Part shown: positions 16,097 through 24,545 of the stretch, piece after piece
Numbering within the stretch: position 1 is the first letter of the stretch
How the letters are laid out: the number at the start of each line of letters is the position of its first letter
From: JBNJGB01 sp051747385
Lineage (GTDB): Bacteria; Myxococcota_A; UBA9042; PHBI01; JACKFB01
Reading direction: 5' to 3'
DNA length: 64,000 nt
Assembly: GCA_051747385.1 (NCBI GenBank)
Contig: JBNJGB010000008.1
Span: 1 to 64,000 of the forward strand
Translations under genes and position numbers: made by a program
The notes under the pieces: generated by a model
Databases searched by the model: none
What the model saw: only the letters and a program-made list of their open reading frames with translations
Told to the model about the DNA's origin: nothing

Positions 16097-16156
16097 TCGC
16101 GCGCGCACCTGGCCCCACCGGAACCTCGGCGCACAGCGGTCGAGACCTCTCGGGAG

Positions 16157-18610
16157 CTAGTGCACCGGGGCCGGCTTGCCCGACTCCTCGTCCTCCTCGG
16201 TGCTCATCAGGAGCTTCATGAGGGGGTCGTCGGGGCCCTGGGACGGGCCCATCTTGAGGTCGCCGGCCAGCGCGGTCGGGATGATCTCGTCGATGTGCTC
16301 CACCGCGACCAGGGTGATCTGGTTCCGGACGGCCTTCGGGATCTCGCGGATGTCCTTGCGGTTCTCGTCCGGAAGGAACACCAGCTTGACGCCCGCGCGG
16401 TGGGCGGCCAGGACCTTCTCCTTGAGGCCGCCGATGGGCAGCACGCGCCCGCGGAGCGTGATCTCGCCGGTCATGGCCACGTCCTTCCGCACCGGAATGC
16501 GCGTCAGCGCGCTCACCAGGCTGGTCACCATGGTGACGCCGGCGGACGGGCCGTCCTTGGGGATGGCGCCCTCGGGGAAGTGGATGTGGATGTCGACCTT
16601 CTTGTGGAAGTCCGGCGCGAGGCCCCACAGGTACGCCTTGGAGCGCACGTAGGACAGGGCTGCGTGGGCGGACTCCTCCATGACCTTGGCGAGGTTGCCC
16701 GTCAGCTTGAGCTGACCGCTGCCGGGCATGAGGCTCACCTCGGTCGTGAGGAGGTCGCCGCCGGCCATGGTCACCGCCAGGCCGTTGGTCACGCCCACCT
16801 CGTCCTGCTCCTCGGCGCGGTTGGAGCGGTACTTGGGCGGGCCCAGGTAGGAGTGGACCTTGGACGCGTTGACCCGGAAGCGGATCTCCTCGTCACGCTT
16901 GCCCTCCTCGCGGGCCTGGATGACCTCCTTCGCCATCTTCCGGCACACGGAGGCGATCTCGCGCTCCAGGTTCCGGACGCCCGCCTCCTTCGTGTAGCGG
17001 TGCGTGATGGTCCGGATGGCGGAGTCCGTCCAGGACGCCTCGATGTCGTCGATGCCGTTGCGCTCCATCTGCTTTTTCAGCAGGTACTTCCGCGCGATGT
17101 TGAGCTTGTCGTACTCCGTGTAGCCGGAGATCTCGATGATCTCCATGCGGTCCCGGAGCGGCATCGGGATGGTGTGGAGGTTGTTCGCCGTGGCGATGAA
17201 CATGACCTTGGACAGGTCGTAGTCCAGGTCCAGGTAGTGATCGTTGAAGTTGGCGTTCTGCTCCGGGTCCAGGACCTCGAGCATGGCGCTCGACGGATCG
17301 CCCCGGAAGTCCATGGACATCTTGTCGATCTCGTCGAGGAGGAAGACCGGGTTCGACGACCCCGCCTTCTTCAGCGACTGGATGATCTTGCCGGGCAGGG
17401 CGCCGATGTACGTTCGGCGGTGGCCGCGGATCTCCGCCTCGTCGCGCATGCCGCCCAGGGACATCCGGACGAACTTCCGGCCCGTCGACCGCGCGATGGA
17501 CTGCGCCAGGGACGTCTTGCCGACGCCCGGCGGCCCCACGAAGCAGAGGATCGGCCCCTTGAGCTTCTTCACGAGGTGCTGGACGGCCAGGTACTCGAGG
17601 ATGCGCTCCTTGGCCTTCTTCAGGCCGTAGTGATCCTCCTCGAGGATCCGCTCGGCCTCCGTGATGTCCAGCTTGTCCTTGGTGTGGTGGTACCAGGGCA
17701 GGGAGAGGACCCAGTCGATGTAGTTCCGGACGACCGTGGCCTCGGCGGACATCGGCGACATCATCTTCAGCTTCTTCAGCTCACGCTTGAGCTTGAGCGT
17801 CGCCTCCTTCGACATCCGCTTGTTGTTGATCTTCTCTTCCAGTTCCTGGATCTCGTTCTTGAATTCGTCTCGCTCGCCCAATTCCTTCTGGATGGCCTGC
17901 ATCTGCTCGTTGAGGTAGTACTCCTTCTGGCTCTTCTCCATCTGCTTCTTGACCCGCGTACGGATCTTCTTCTCGACCAGAAGGATCTCGATCTCGGCCT
18001 GGAGCATCTCGTACAGGCGCTCGAGACGCTTCACAGGATCCTCGATCTCCAGGATGCCCTGCTTGTCGTTCAGCTTGAGCGAGGCATGGGCGACGATGGT
18101 GTCGGCGAGCCGGCGCGGGTCCTCGATGCTGGAGACGCTCATGAGCATCTCGGGCGGGATCCGCTGGTCCAGCTTCACGTAGCTCTCGAACGTCGTCTGG
18201 AGCTGCCGCATCAGCGCCTCGATCTCGGGCGTGACGTCGACGTGCTCCTCCACCTCCTCCACGTCGCACAGGAAGTAGTCCGGGTGCGGGACGAAGTCCT
18301 TGACGCGCGCCCGGCTCTTGCCCTCCACGAGCACCTTTACCGTGCCGTCGGGCCGACGGAGGAGCTGGATGATGGTCCCGATGGTCCCGATCTTGAAGAT
18401 GTCGTCCGGGGTCGGATCCGTCGTCTTCGCCTTCTTCTGGGCGCAGAGCAGGATCTCCTTCTCGCCGCGCATGGCCTCCTCGACCGCGGCGATACTCTTC
18501 TCCCTCCCGACGAACAGGGGCACCACCATGTACGGGAACACGACGGTGTCCCGCAGCGGGAGGAGGGGAATCAGGCGGCTCTTGCTCGCGCGCTTGTCCT
18601 TTCCAAACAT
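16157..18610 (-). CDS. lon: ATP-dependent protease Lon
   Basis: An 817-residue LonA protease, degrading misfolded and regulatory proteins in the cytoplasm. Seen: N-terminal substrate domain starting LIPLLPLRDTVVFPYMVVPL, coiled-coil region, AAA+ Walker A GPPGVGKT (Lys365), Walker B VFLLDEIDK, and the Ser-Lys protease domain with Ser689 in DGPSAG and Lys732, spaced 43 residues as in other Lon enzymes. The ATG at 18610 is chosen on length and on homology of the N-terminus; the frame stays open upstream into clpX territory but adds non-conserved sequence. It is last in the tig-clpP-clpX-lon series, 178 bases after clpX, with a hairpin in the gap. Confidence 0.97.
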   Translation of the reverse strand: MFGKDKRASKSRLIPLLPLRDTVVFPYMVVPLFVGREKSIAAVEEAMRGEKEILLCAQKKAKTTDPTPDDIFKIGTIGTIIQLLRRPDGTVKVLVEGKSRARVKDFVPHPDYFLCDVEEVEEHVDVTPEIEALMRQLQTTFESYVKLDQRIPPEMLMSVSSIEDPRRLADTIVAHASLKLNDKQGILEIEDPVKRLERLYEMLQAEIEILLVEKKIRTRVKKQMEKSQKEYYLNEQMQAIQKELGERDEFKNEIQELEEKINNKRMSKEATLKLKRELKKLKMMSPMSAEATVVRNYIDWVLSLPWYHHTKDKLDITEAERILEEDHYGLKKAKERILEYLAVQHLVKKLKGPILCFVGPPGVGKTSLAQSIARSTGRKFVRMSLGGMRDEAEIRGHRRTYIGALPGKIIQSLKKAGSSNPVFLLDEIDKMSMDFRGDPSSAMLEVLDPEQNANFNDHYLDLDYDLSKVMFIATANNLHTIPMPLRDRMEIIEISGYTEYDKLNIARKYLLKKQMERNGIDDIEASWTDSAIRTITHRYTKEAGVRNLEREIASVCRKMAKEVIQAREEGKRDEEIRFRVNASKVHSYLGPPKYRSNRAEEQDEVGVTNGLAVTMAGGDLLTTEVSLMPGSGQLKLTGNLAKVMEESAHAALSYVRSKAYLWGLAPDFHKKVDIHIHFPEGAIPKDGPSAGVTMVTSLVSALTRIPVRKDVAMTGEITLRGRVLPIGGLKEKVLAAHRAGVKLVFLPDENRKDIREIPKAVRNQITLVAVEHIDEIIPTALAGDLKMGPSQGPDDPLMKLLMSTEEDEESGKPAPVH

Positions 18611-18663
18611 CTCGGAGATCTCTTCCTGGTTGCGACGGACGGCGTGCGCCCGTGAGGGCCCGG

Positions 18664-18686
18664 CCCGCCCCTCGGGTGGGGGCGGG
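18664..18686. terminator. Hairpin between clpX and lon
   Basis: CCCGCCCC (18664-18671) pairs with GGGGCGGG (18679-18686), 7-base loop. It may attenuate read-through from clpX into lon, or protect an mRNA end. Confidence 0.4.
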
Positions 18687-18788
18687 TCGAAGCGGATTGT
18701 CGGATGGTGGGGCTGAGGTCCCCGCCGGAGCGCGACCACACCGCCGGTGGCGGGTCCGCGGGCGAGGCGGCCGGTCCGGCTCCGCGCC

Positions 18789-20042
18789 TCAGGCGGAGAC
18801 GACCTCCTTGTCGTACACGATGATGGGCCGTCCGGCCCCCGTGATGACCTCCTCGTTGATGACCACCTCCTGCACGTTCTCCATCGAGGGGATGTCGTAC
18901 ATGATCTCGAGCATCGACTCCTCGAGGATGGCGCGGAGTCCTCGCGCACCGGTCTTGCGCTCCAGCGCGGCGTGGGCGATGGCCTTCAGGGCCCCCTCCG
19001 TGAAGGTCAGGCGCACGCCGTCCATCTCGAACAGGCGCTTGTACTGCTTCACGAGGGCGTTCTTGGGCTCCATCAGGATCTCGATGAGGGCGTCCTCGCC
19101 GAGCTGATGGAGGGTCGCGGTGACCGGCAGCCGTCCGACGAACTCGGGGATGAGCCCGTACTTGATGAGGTCCTCGGGCTGGACCACCGCCAGGAGGTCG
19201 CCGAGCTCCATCTGGTGGAGCTGGCGGTCCTGGGTGGCGCCGAAGCCGAGCGACTTCTTGCCGATCCGCTGCTCGATGACCTTCTCGAGGCCCGTGAACG
19301 CACCGCCGCAGATGAACAGGATGTTCGACGTGTCGACGGGCAGGAACTCCTGCTGGGGGTGCTTCCGGCCGCCCTTGGGCGGGACCGACGCCACGGTCCC
19401 CTCGATGATCTTCAGCAGGGCCTGCTGGACCCCCTCGCCGGACACGTCGCGCGTGATGGACGGGTTGTCCGACTTGCGGGAGATCTTGTCGATCTCGTCG
19501 ATGTAGATGATGCCCCGCTCCGCGCGGTCCTTGTCGTGGTCCGCGCTCTGGAGCAGGTTGACGATGATGTTCTCCACGTCCTCGCCGACGTAGCCGGCCT
19601 CGGTCAGCGTCGTCGCGTCGACGATGGTGAAGGGGACGTTGAGGATCTTCGCCAGGGTCTGCGCCAGGAGCGTCTTGCCGCTGCCCGTAGGGCCCAGCAG
19701 CAGGATGTTCGACTTGGAGAGCTCGACGTCCTCGCCGTGGACGTCGTTGTGGTCGATCCGCTTGTAGTGGTTGTAGACCGCCACGGAGAGGATCTTCTTC
19801 GCCCGGTCCTGACCGATCACGTAGGAGTCGAGCGTCTCGCGGATCTCCTTCGGCTTGGGGAGGGCCCCGAGGTCGCCGAAGCTCTCCTCCTTCTCGTTCT
19901 CCTCGCGGATGATGTCGTTGCACAGCCCGATGCACTCGTCGCAGATGTACACCGTCGGGCCGGCGATGAGCTTCTTCACCTCGCGCTGCGACTTCCCGCA
20001 GAACGAGCAGCAGAGATTGTTGTTGTCTCGGCGCCTATCCAA
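18789..20042 (-). CDS. clpX: ClpX unfoldase, ATP-binding subunit
   Basis: A 417-residue ClpX. The N-terminal C4 zinc domain is complete (Cys12, Cys15, Cys34, Cys37), followed by the AAA+ module with Walker A GPTGSGKT (117-124), Walker B IIYIDEIDK, and the IGF-type loop region (KKSLGFGA) that docks on ClpP. Length equals the E. coli protein. It lies between clpP (198 bases upstream) and lon, all reading leftwards, so the hexamer and its protease partner are produced together. Confidence 0.97.
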   Translation of the reverse strand: MDRRRDNNNLCCSFCGKSQREVKKLIAGPTVYICDECIGLCNDIIREENEKEESFGDLGALPKPKEIRETLDSYVIGQDRAKKILSVAVYNHYKRIDHNDVHGEDVELSKSNILLLGPTGSGKTLLAQTLAKILNVPFTIVDATTLTEAGYVGEDVENIIVNLLQSADHDKDRAERGIIYIDEIDKISRKSDNPSITRDVSGEGVQQALLKIIEGTVASVPPKGGRKHPQQEFLPVDTSNILFICGGAFTGLEKVIEQRIGKKSLGFGATQDRQLHQMELGDLLAVVQPEDLIKYGLIPEFVGRLPVTATLHQLGEDALIEILMEPKNALVKQYKRLFEMDGVRLTFTEGALKAIAHAALERKTGARGLRAILEESMLEIMYDIPSMENVQEVVINEEVITGAGRPIIVYDKEVVSA

Positions 20043-20240
20043 GCCTCAGCCCCCCTGCAGGTGCTCAGCCAGAGTCCTCGTCGAACCAACGCGACCGGGC
20101 CGGGGAATGTTCCCGCCTCGGTGGGGCGGCGCGTCTGCGTTGCCCGATCAAGGGCGACGATAGCCGAAGGGATCGCCGAGCACAACGTCGACGCCGCCTT
20201 GGCGGGCGAGGGCGCCGCAGGTCCGCGAATCCCCGGCTCG

Positions 20241-20825
20241 TCAGCCCTTCCGTGTCACGATCTGGTCGATCAAGCCGTAGTCCACCGCCTCCTGCGGGCG
20301 GAGGTAGAAGTCGCGGTCCGTGTCCTCGTGCAGCTGCTTCAGATCCTGGCCCGTGTGCTCGGCCAGGATGTCCAGGAGCTGTCCCTTCAGGAAGAGGAGC
20401 TCCTTGGCCGCGATGTCGATGTCGGTGGCCTGGCCGCCGAGCCCCCCGAGAGGCTGGTGGAGCATCATCCGGGAGTGGGGCAGGGCGTACCGCTTCCCGG
20501 CCGTCCCCGCCGCGAGCAGCACCGCCCCGAGGCTGGCCGCCTGGCCGATGCAGATGGTCGAGATGTCGCACCCGACGAACTGCATCGTGTCGTAGATGGC
20601 CATCCCGGACGTGATCGAGCCTCCCGGCGTGTTGATGTAGAGGTTGATCTCCTTGTCCGGATCCTCGCTCTCGAGGAACAGGAGCTGGGCGATCACCACG
20701 TTGGCGACGAGGTCGTTCACCTCGCTGCCGAGGAAGATGATCCGATCCTTCAGCAGGCGCGAGAAGATGCCCCACTCGCGCTCGCCGCGGTGGGTCTGCT
20801 CGATGACGGTCGGGATCAGCGTCAT
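20241..20825 (-). CDS. clpP: ClpP peptidase subunit
   Basis: A 194-residue ClpP serine peptidase, forming the tetradecameric chamber served by ClpX. Catalytic triad visible: Ser98 in GQAASLGA, His123 in MLHQP and Asp172. The N-terminal sequence IPTVIEQTHRGERE matches mature ClpP with almost no propeptide. Its ATG overlaps the stop of tig (ATGA), which indicates translational coupling. Confidence 0.97.
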   Translation of the reverse strand: MTLIPTVIEQTHRGEREWGIFSRLLKDRIIFLGSEVNDLVANVVIAQLLFLESEDPDKEINLYINTPGGSITSGMAIYDTMQFVGCDISTICIGQAASLGAVLLAAGTAGKRYALPHSRMMLHQPLGGLGGQATDIDIAAKELLFLKGQLLDILAEHTGQDLKQLHEDTDRDFYLRPQEAVDYGLIDQIVTRKG

Positions 20826-22189
20826 TCCGTGCCCTCGGTCTGCTGGCTCTCGGCCTCGCCGTCGCTCTCCCCGGCGGCCTCCGACGCCTCGTCGGGCGCG
20901 GCCTCGTCCTCGGTTTCGGGGGGAGCGTCCGTGATGTTCGCATGCTCCTTGACGAGGTCAAGCGCCGCACGGTCCTGCAGCTCGAGGCGGACCACCGCCC
21001 GGGCCTCGTCCTCCTCGTACCGCTCTGCGGCCTGGGCCCCCCCCTGCTCGACGCGCTCGTCGATGGCGGCCTGGACGGCCTCGTCGCCGATCTCGATGTC
21101 CTCCTGCTCCGCGAGCGCCTCCAGGGCGAGGTGCCGCTTCACGGCGCGCTCGGCGTCCTGGACGATGGACTCGTTCGAGCCCCGGAGGATCTCGATGGCC
21201 TGATCGCGGGGCATGCCCTGCATCATCAGCATGGTGGCGAGCTGGCGGGCCTGGCCGTCCGCCTGTGCCTGGACCATGGCGGGTGGCGCGTTGAAGTCGT
21301 GACGCGCGAGGAGGACTTCGACCAGCTTGCGCTCCAGCTCCCGGTCGCGCTCGGCGTCCGCCTGCTCCTGCTGCCGCTCCCGGATGGACTCGCGCAGGGC
21401 CTCGAGGTCGTCGTGGCCCACGTCCTGGGCGAAGTCGTCGTCGAGCTCCGGCAGCTCCTCGAGGAAGTGCTCCTTCACCTCCACGTGCAGCTCGGCCTCC
21501 TTGCCCTGGAGGTCCTCCGCGCCGAAGTCCTCGGGGAAGGTGACGGTGACGTCCCGCTCTTCGCCGGCCTTCGCACCCATGAGCTGGTCGCCGAGGCCGG
21601 GCAGCAGATCCCGGTCGCCGAGCTTCACCTCGAGACCCTCGATGGTGAGCCGCTCGTCCACCTCCCCGTCCACGCGGCCGACCGTGTCGAGCACGAGGAG
21701 GTCGCCCGTGTCGGCGCCGCGATCCTCGACCGGCACGCGCTCCTTGTGCTGCTCGCGGAGCTGCTCGATCTCGTGGTCGACGGCCTCCGCGTCCACCTCG
21801 GCGGGCGGGACGGCGACGTCGATGCCCTTCCAGTTGGACAGGGTGATCTCGGGCTTCACCTGCACGCGCATGGCGTAGGTGAGGGGCTCGCCCTCCTTCG
21901 CCGGCGCCGGCTCGAAAGACGGCTCGCCCACCAGCGGGCGATCGACGGACTCCAGGGCGTCGCCGGCCGTGCCGAGCATCAGCTCTCGGGCCGTCTCCTG
22001 CGAGAGGGTGTCCGCGTACAGCCGCTTCACCATCTCCTTGGGCGCCTTGCCGGGACGGAAGCCCTTGATGCGGGCGCGCTTGCGGATCGCGGCGAGCTGT
22101 CGACCGTACTCCCGGTCCACCTGCTCGGCCGGGATCTCCACCTCGACCTTCATCTCCACGTCGCTGAGTGGCTTGACCGACGTCCGCAT
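20822..22189 (-). CDS. tig: Trigger factor
   Basis: A 455-residue ribosome-bound chaperone. Seen: N-terminal ribosome-binding domain with the signature GFRPGKAPKEMV, a central FKBP-like domain (about 155-240, DLLPGLGDQLMG), and the long helical C-terminal arm ending in an acidic Glu/Asp/Ala-rich tail. The start at 22189 is the natural N-terminus (MRTSVKPLSDVEMKVEVEIP); the frame continues upstream only into the tRNA-Leu gene. It is the first protein gene after the tRNA array and overlaps clpP by 4 bases. Such coupling of tig with clpPX and lon joins folding to degradation. Confidence 0.95.
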   Translation of the reverse strand: MRTSVKPLSDVEMKVEVEIPAEQVDREYGRQLAAIRKRARIKGFRPGKAPKEMVKRLYADTLSQETARELMLGTAGDALESVDRPLVGEPSFEPAPAKEGEPLTYAMRVQVKPEITLSNWKGIDVAVPPAEVDAEAVDHEIEQLREQHKERVPVEDRGADTGDLLVLDTVGRVDGEVDERLTIEGLEVKLGDRDLLPGLGDQLMGAKAGEERDVTVTFPEDFGAEDLQGKEAELHVEVKEHFLEELPELDDDFAQDVGHDDLEALRESIRERQQEQADAERDRELERKLVEVLLARHDFNAPPAMVQAQADGQARQLATMLMMQGMPRDQAIEILRGSNESIVQDAERAVKRHLALEALAEQEDIEIGDEAVQAAIDERVEQGGAQAAERYEEDEARAVVRLELQDRAALDLVKEHANITDAPPETEDEAAPDEASEAAGESDGEAESQQTEGTE

Positions 22190-22286
22190 GGGGCAACCTG
22201 TCGTCTTGGGGGAGGCAGGTGCGAGCAGGTCCTCGTGACCGCCGTCTCGAAGGCCTCGAACGCGACCCTTTCCGTCTCGGGGTGTC

Positions 22287-22370
22287 TGGTGCGAGAGGGG
22301 GGACTCGAACCCCCACGGGCAAGCCACTGGAACCTAAATCCAGCGCGTCTACCAGTTCCGCCACTCTCGC
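22287..22370 (-). tRNA. tRNA-Leu (anticodon UAG)
   Basis: Acceptor GCGAGAG/CTCTCGC, D-arm, anticodon stem CTGGA/TCCAG with loop TTTAGGT (anticodon UAG), a short variable arm, and T-arm GGGGGTTCGAGTCCCCC. The 3' CCA is encoded (22287-22289). Fifth and last of the array, about 100 bases before tig. Confidence 0.95.
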
Positions 22371-22446
22371 AGAGCGGGCGACCCGCACCGACGCGGGCCG
22401 CAAAGTAAAAGAGGATGGGCCGCATGGCGACCCATCCCCTGTGACG

Positions 22447-22519
22447 TGAGCGCGGAAGGATTCGAACCTTCGACCGACGGATTAAGAGTCCGTTGCTCTA
22501 CCAACTGAGCTACGCGCCC
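22447..22519 (-). tRNA. tRNA-Lys (anticodon CUU)
   Basis: Acceptor GGGCGCG pairs with CGCGCTC (one G-U), anticodon stem ACGGA/TCCGT with loop CTCTTAA (anticodon CUU), T-loop TTCGAAT. The CCA end is not encoded. 73 bases. Confidence 0.95.
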
Positions 22520-22636
22520 GAGATGTGGTGGCGCCCCTTGCCGAGGCCGCCGAACCCGGGGGCACCGTTTGCCCGAGCGGGCGGCGGATGTCAACCTGCA
22601 AATCGACTGGGCGGGGCGCCCTCGCGTGGCGGGATG

Positions 22637-22713
22637 TGGTACGCCCGGCAGGATTCGAACCTGCGACCTGCGGATTCGAAGTCCGACGCTCTATCCGACT
22701 GAGCTACGGGCGC
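22637..22713 (-). tRNA. tRNA-Arg (anticodon UCG)
   Basis: Acceptor GCGCCCG/CGGGCGT, D-arm with AGCTCAGTCGGATAGAGC, anticodon loop CTTCGAA (UCG), T-loop TTCGAAT, encoded CCA at 22637-22639. The outermost anticodon-stem pair is U-C, a small irregularity. Confidence 0.93.
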
Positions 22714-22737
22714 GCATCGTCATCCCCGAAGGGTGGA

Positions 22738-22815
22738 TGGGGTGAGTGAGGGGATTTGAACCCCCGGCCTCCGGTGCCACAAACCGGCGCTCTAACCTAC
22801 TGAGCTACACTCACC
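22738..22815 (-). tRNA. tRNA-His (anticodon GUG)
   Basis: Acceptor GTGAGTG/CACTCAC, anticodon stem CCGGT/ACCGG with loop TTGTGGC (GUG), discriminator C73 and a G at -1, both specific for tRNA-His; CCA encoded at 22738-22740. Confidence 0.95.
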
Positions 22816-22854
22816 ACGCCTGGCCCTTCGAAAACGCTTCCTAGCTGTAAAGAA

Positions 22855-22928
<74 letters not shown>

Positions 22929-22957
22929 TCAGGGGAGGCGGCCTCGAACGGACGCAT

Positions 22958-22986
22958 TTGATAGTGACGCGGACGGCGCTTGTCAA
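22958..22986 (-). promoter_or_regulatory. Strong sigma-70 promoter of the tRNA-tig-clpPX-lon unit
   Basis: Minus strand: perfect TTGACA (22981-22986), 17-base spacer, TATCAA (22958-22963). It is the best promoter in the window and reads straight into the tRNA array. Confidence 0.75.
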
Positions 22987-23043
22987 CCGGATTTCTCACG
23001 AGGCTTTCCGGAGGGCTCCGCGGGCCGGCGAGGCGTCACCGAC

Positions 23044-23204
23044 GGGCGGGGGCGCAGGGCAATCGCAAACTCGGAGAAGCGTGGGCCGCGCGGCGGTACG
23101 ACGCCCGGCGTCGGAATGCACCCGCTCGGAGATGATGGGTTTTGCGCGTCTGAGAGCAGGCAAGGGAGGGCGGTCGACTTTGCGACCGCCCTGGGCGGGG
23201 GCGC
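23044..23204 (+). mobile_element. MITE-like repeat, copy 2, with 12-bp flanking direct repeat
   Basis: The most compact copy of the repeat family. The element proper is 23056-23192; its ends are inverted repeats (AGGGCAATCGCAAACTCG at the left, CGACTTTGCGACCGCCCT at the right, two central mismatches plus small changes). GGGCGGGGGCGC stands immediately outside both ends (23044-23055 and 23193-23204), as a target-site duplication would. The right end is itself a perfect 10-bp hairpin (AGGGCGGTCG/CGACCGCCCT, 23167-23192). No hexamer expansion is present. The following gene starts 56 bases beyond the hairpin. Confidence 0.75.
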
Positions 23205-23248
23205 GCGAGACGTGGCCACTTCCCGCCGACGCTGCTAGGCTCCCGCCG

Positions 23249-23854
23249 ATGGCTGGACCCCGGGAAGAGCAGGGGCCCGAGGATGGGCCTCCCAAGGCGC
23301 GGGAGGGCGAGGACCAGGGCCTCGCCGACCGCACGGAGCAGCTCGTCGACCGGACGGAGGACCTGGCCGACCGGGCGATCGAGCGCTTCCGCGAGGAGGC
23401 CCACCTGCCGGACGTGCGGGAGGAGGTCGGCGAGGTGGCCGGGCTGTTCGCCGCGGTCCACAAGCAGTTCCTCGGCTGGACCCTGTTCTTCTACGTGCTC
23501 ACGGGGGTGACGGGGACCCTCGTCGCGCTGTTCCGGGGCCTGCCCGACTGGTACATGCACGCCGCGATGTACGTGGTGGTGCTGGCCTTCCTCGTGATCT
23601 ACGTGAAGGCCTACCTGAACCGGGCGCGGATCGCCCGGGCCGTGTACGCCCTGGTCACCGCGGGCCTCATGGGGTTCTTCGCCTGGGTGAACCTCGACCT
23701 GGTGGATGCCCGCCTGCTGGTCGTCGGCGGCGAGGTCGTGCGGCGGGGCGCCGTGCCCCTCCTGCGCCTGCCGGCCGTGATGCTCGTCGTGTCGGCCGTG
23801 GGGCTCGTCTCGCACTGGCTCGTCCTGGCCCGGTATCGCGAGCGCCGTGGCTGA
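23249..23854 (+). CDS. Four-helix inner-membrane protein, unknown
   Basis: A 201-residue protein. The first 70 residues are charged and probably helical (repeated pattern of DRTEQLVDRTEDLADRAIERF), followed by four membrane helices (about 76-98, 103-124, 130-150 and 170-192). I do not recognise the family. The start at 23249 is chosen because the frame upstream runs through the repeat element and the tRNA gene. Its end overlaps the next gene by 8 bases, so the two are likely co-translated. Confidence 0.65.
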   Translation: MAGPREEQGPEDGPPKAREGEDQGLADRTEQLVDRTEDLADRAIERFREEAHLPDVREEVGEVAGLFAAVHKQFLGWTLFFYVLTGVTGTLVALFRGLPDWYMHAAMYVVVLAFLVIYVKAYLNRARIARAVYALVTAGLMGFFAWVNLDLVDARLLVVGGEVVRRGAVPLLRLPAVMLVVSAVGLVSHWLVLARYRERRG

Positions 23855-24545
23855 CGGGCGGCGACCGGACGCGATCGCGGACCGCCTGCGCGCGTCCCTC
23901 GGGGGCGACGCGCGCGAGGTGCGCGTCGTGGTCACCTCGAACCGGGTGCGGCTGGTGTCCGTGCAGCCGCGGCCTGCGGCGCTCGAGGTGCGCGTGGCCG
24001 AGCGCCTGCTCGCCCTGGGACCGCAGGTCGTGGATCCCATCGTGGGCTTCGTCCAGGGGGCGCCGGGGGCTCGGAAGGCCCTGAAGGCCCTCATCGCGGA
24101 GGTGCCGGCGGAGGCCAGCGGCCCGAGGCGCCGCCGCCGCATCGTCCTGCGCCCCGTGGGTGCGCACCACGACCTCCGCCCGCTCCTCGAGGCCGAGGCG
24201 CGGAGGGCCTTCGGCGAGGTCCCGGAGGTGCACCTGACCTGGGCCAGGCGGCAGCGGATCGGGCGGCGACAGCGAAGCATCCGGCTCGGCTCCTACTGCC
24301 CGCAGCGCCGCCTCATCCGGATCCACCGCATCCTGGACCATCCCTCGGTCCCGGCGTGGTTCATCGGGTTCATCCTCCACCACGAGCTGCTGCACCACCA
24401 CCTGGGGATCGAGGAGGTGGCCGGGCGGCGCGTGATCCACCCCCCGGAGCTGCAGCGCCTGGAGGCCGCGCACCCGCGGTTCGAGGAGGCGCAGCGCTGG
24501 GAGGCGGAGCGCCTGCCGCTGCTCATGGCCGGGAAGCTCCGCTAG
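23847..24545 (+). CDS. SprT-like zinc metallopeptidase-fold protein
   Basis: A 232-residue protein starting at GTG inside the end of the preceding gene. The C-terminal half has the SprT/zincin arrangement: RLIRIHRILDHPSVPAWFIGFILHHELLHHHL, in which HELLH is the HExxH zinc motif and a later His-containing helix could give the third ligand. The N-terminal half is unlike known families and rich in Arg. A peptidase role is possible but many SprT-like bacterial proteins are uncharacterised. Its stop overlaps the stop of nuoN, which comes from the other direction. Confidence 0.6.
   Translation: MADGRRPDAIADRLRASLGGDAREVRVVVTSNRVRLVSVQPRPAALEVRVAERLLALGPQVVDPIVGFVQGAPGARKALKALIAEVPAEASGPRRRRRIVLRPVGAHHDLRPLLEAEARRAFGEVPEVHLTWARRQRIGRRQRSIRLGSYCPQRRLIRIHRILDHPSVPAWFIGFILHHELLHHHLGIEEVAGRRVIHPPELQRLEAAHPRFEEAQRWEAERLPLLMAGKLR

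Noticed and set aside
18611..18949. N-terminal extension of Lon into clpX
   Set aside because: The added residues are unlike Lon proteins and overlap the clpX 3' region; the start at 18610 gives the normal length.
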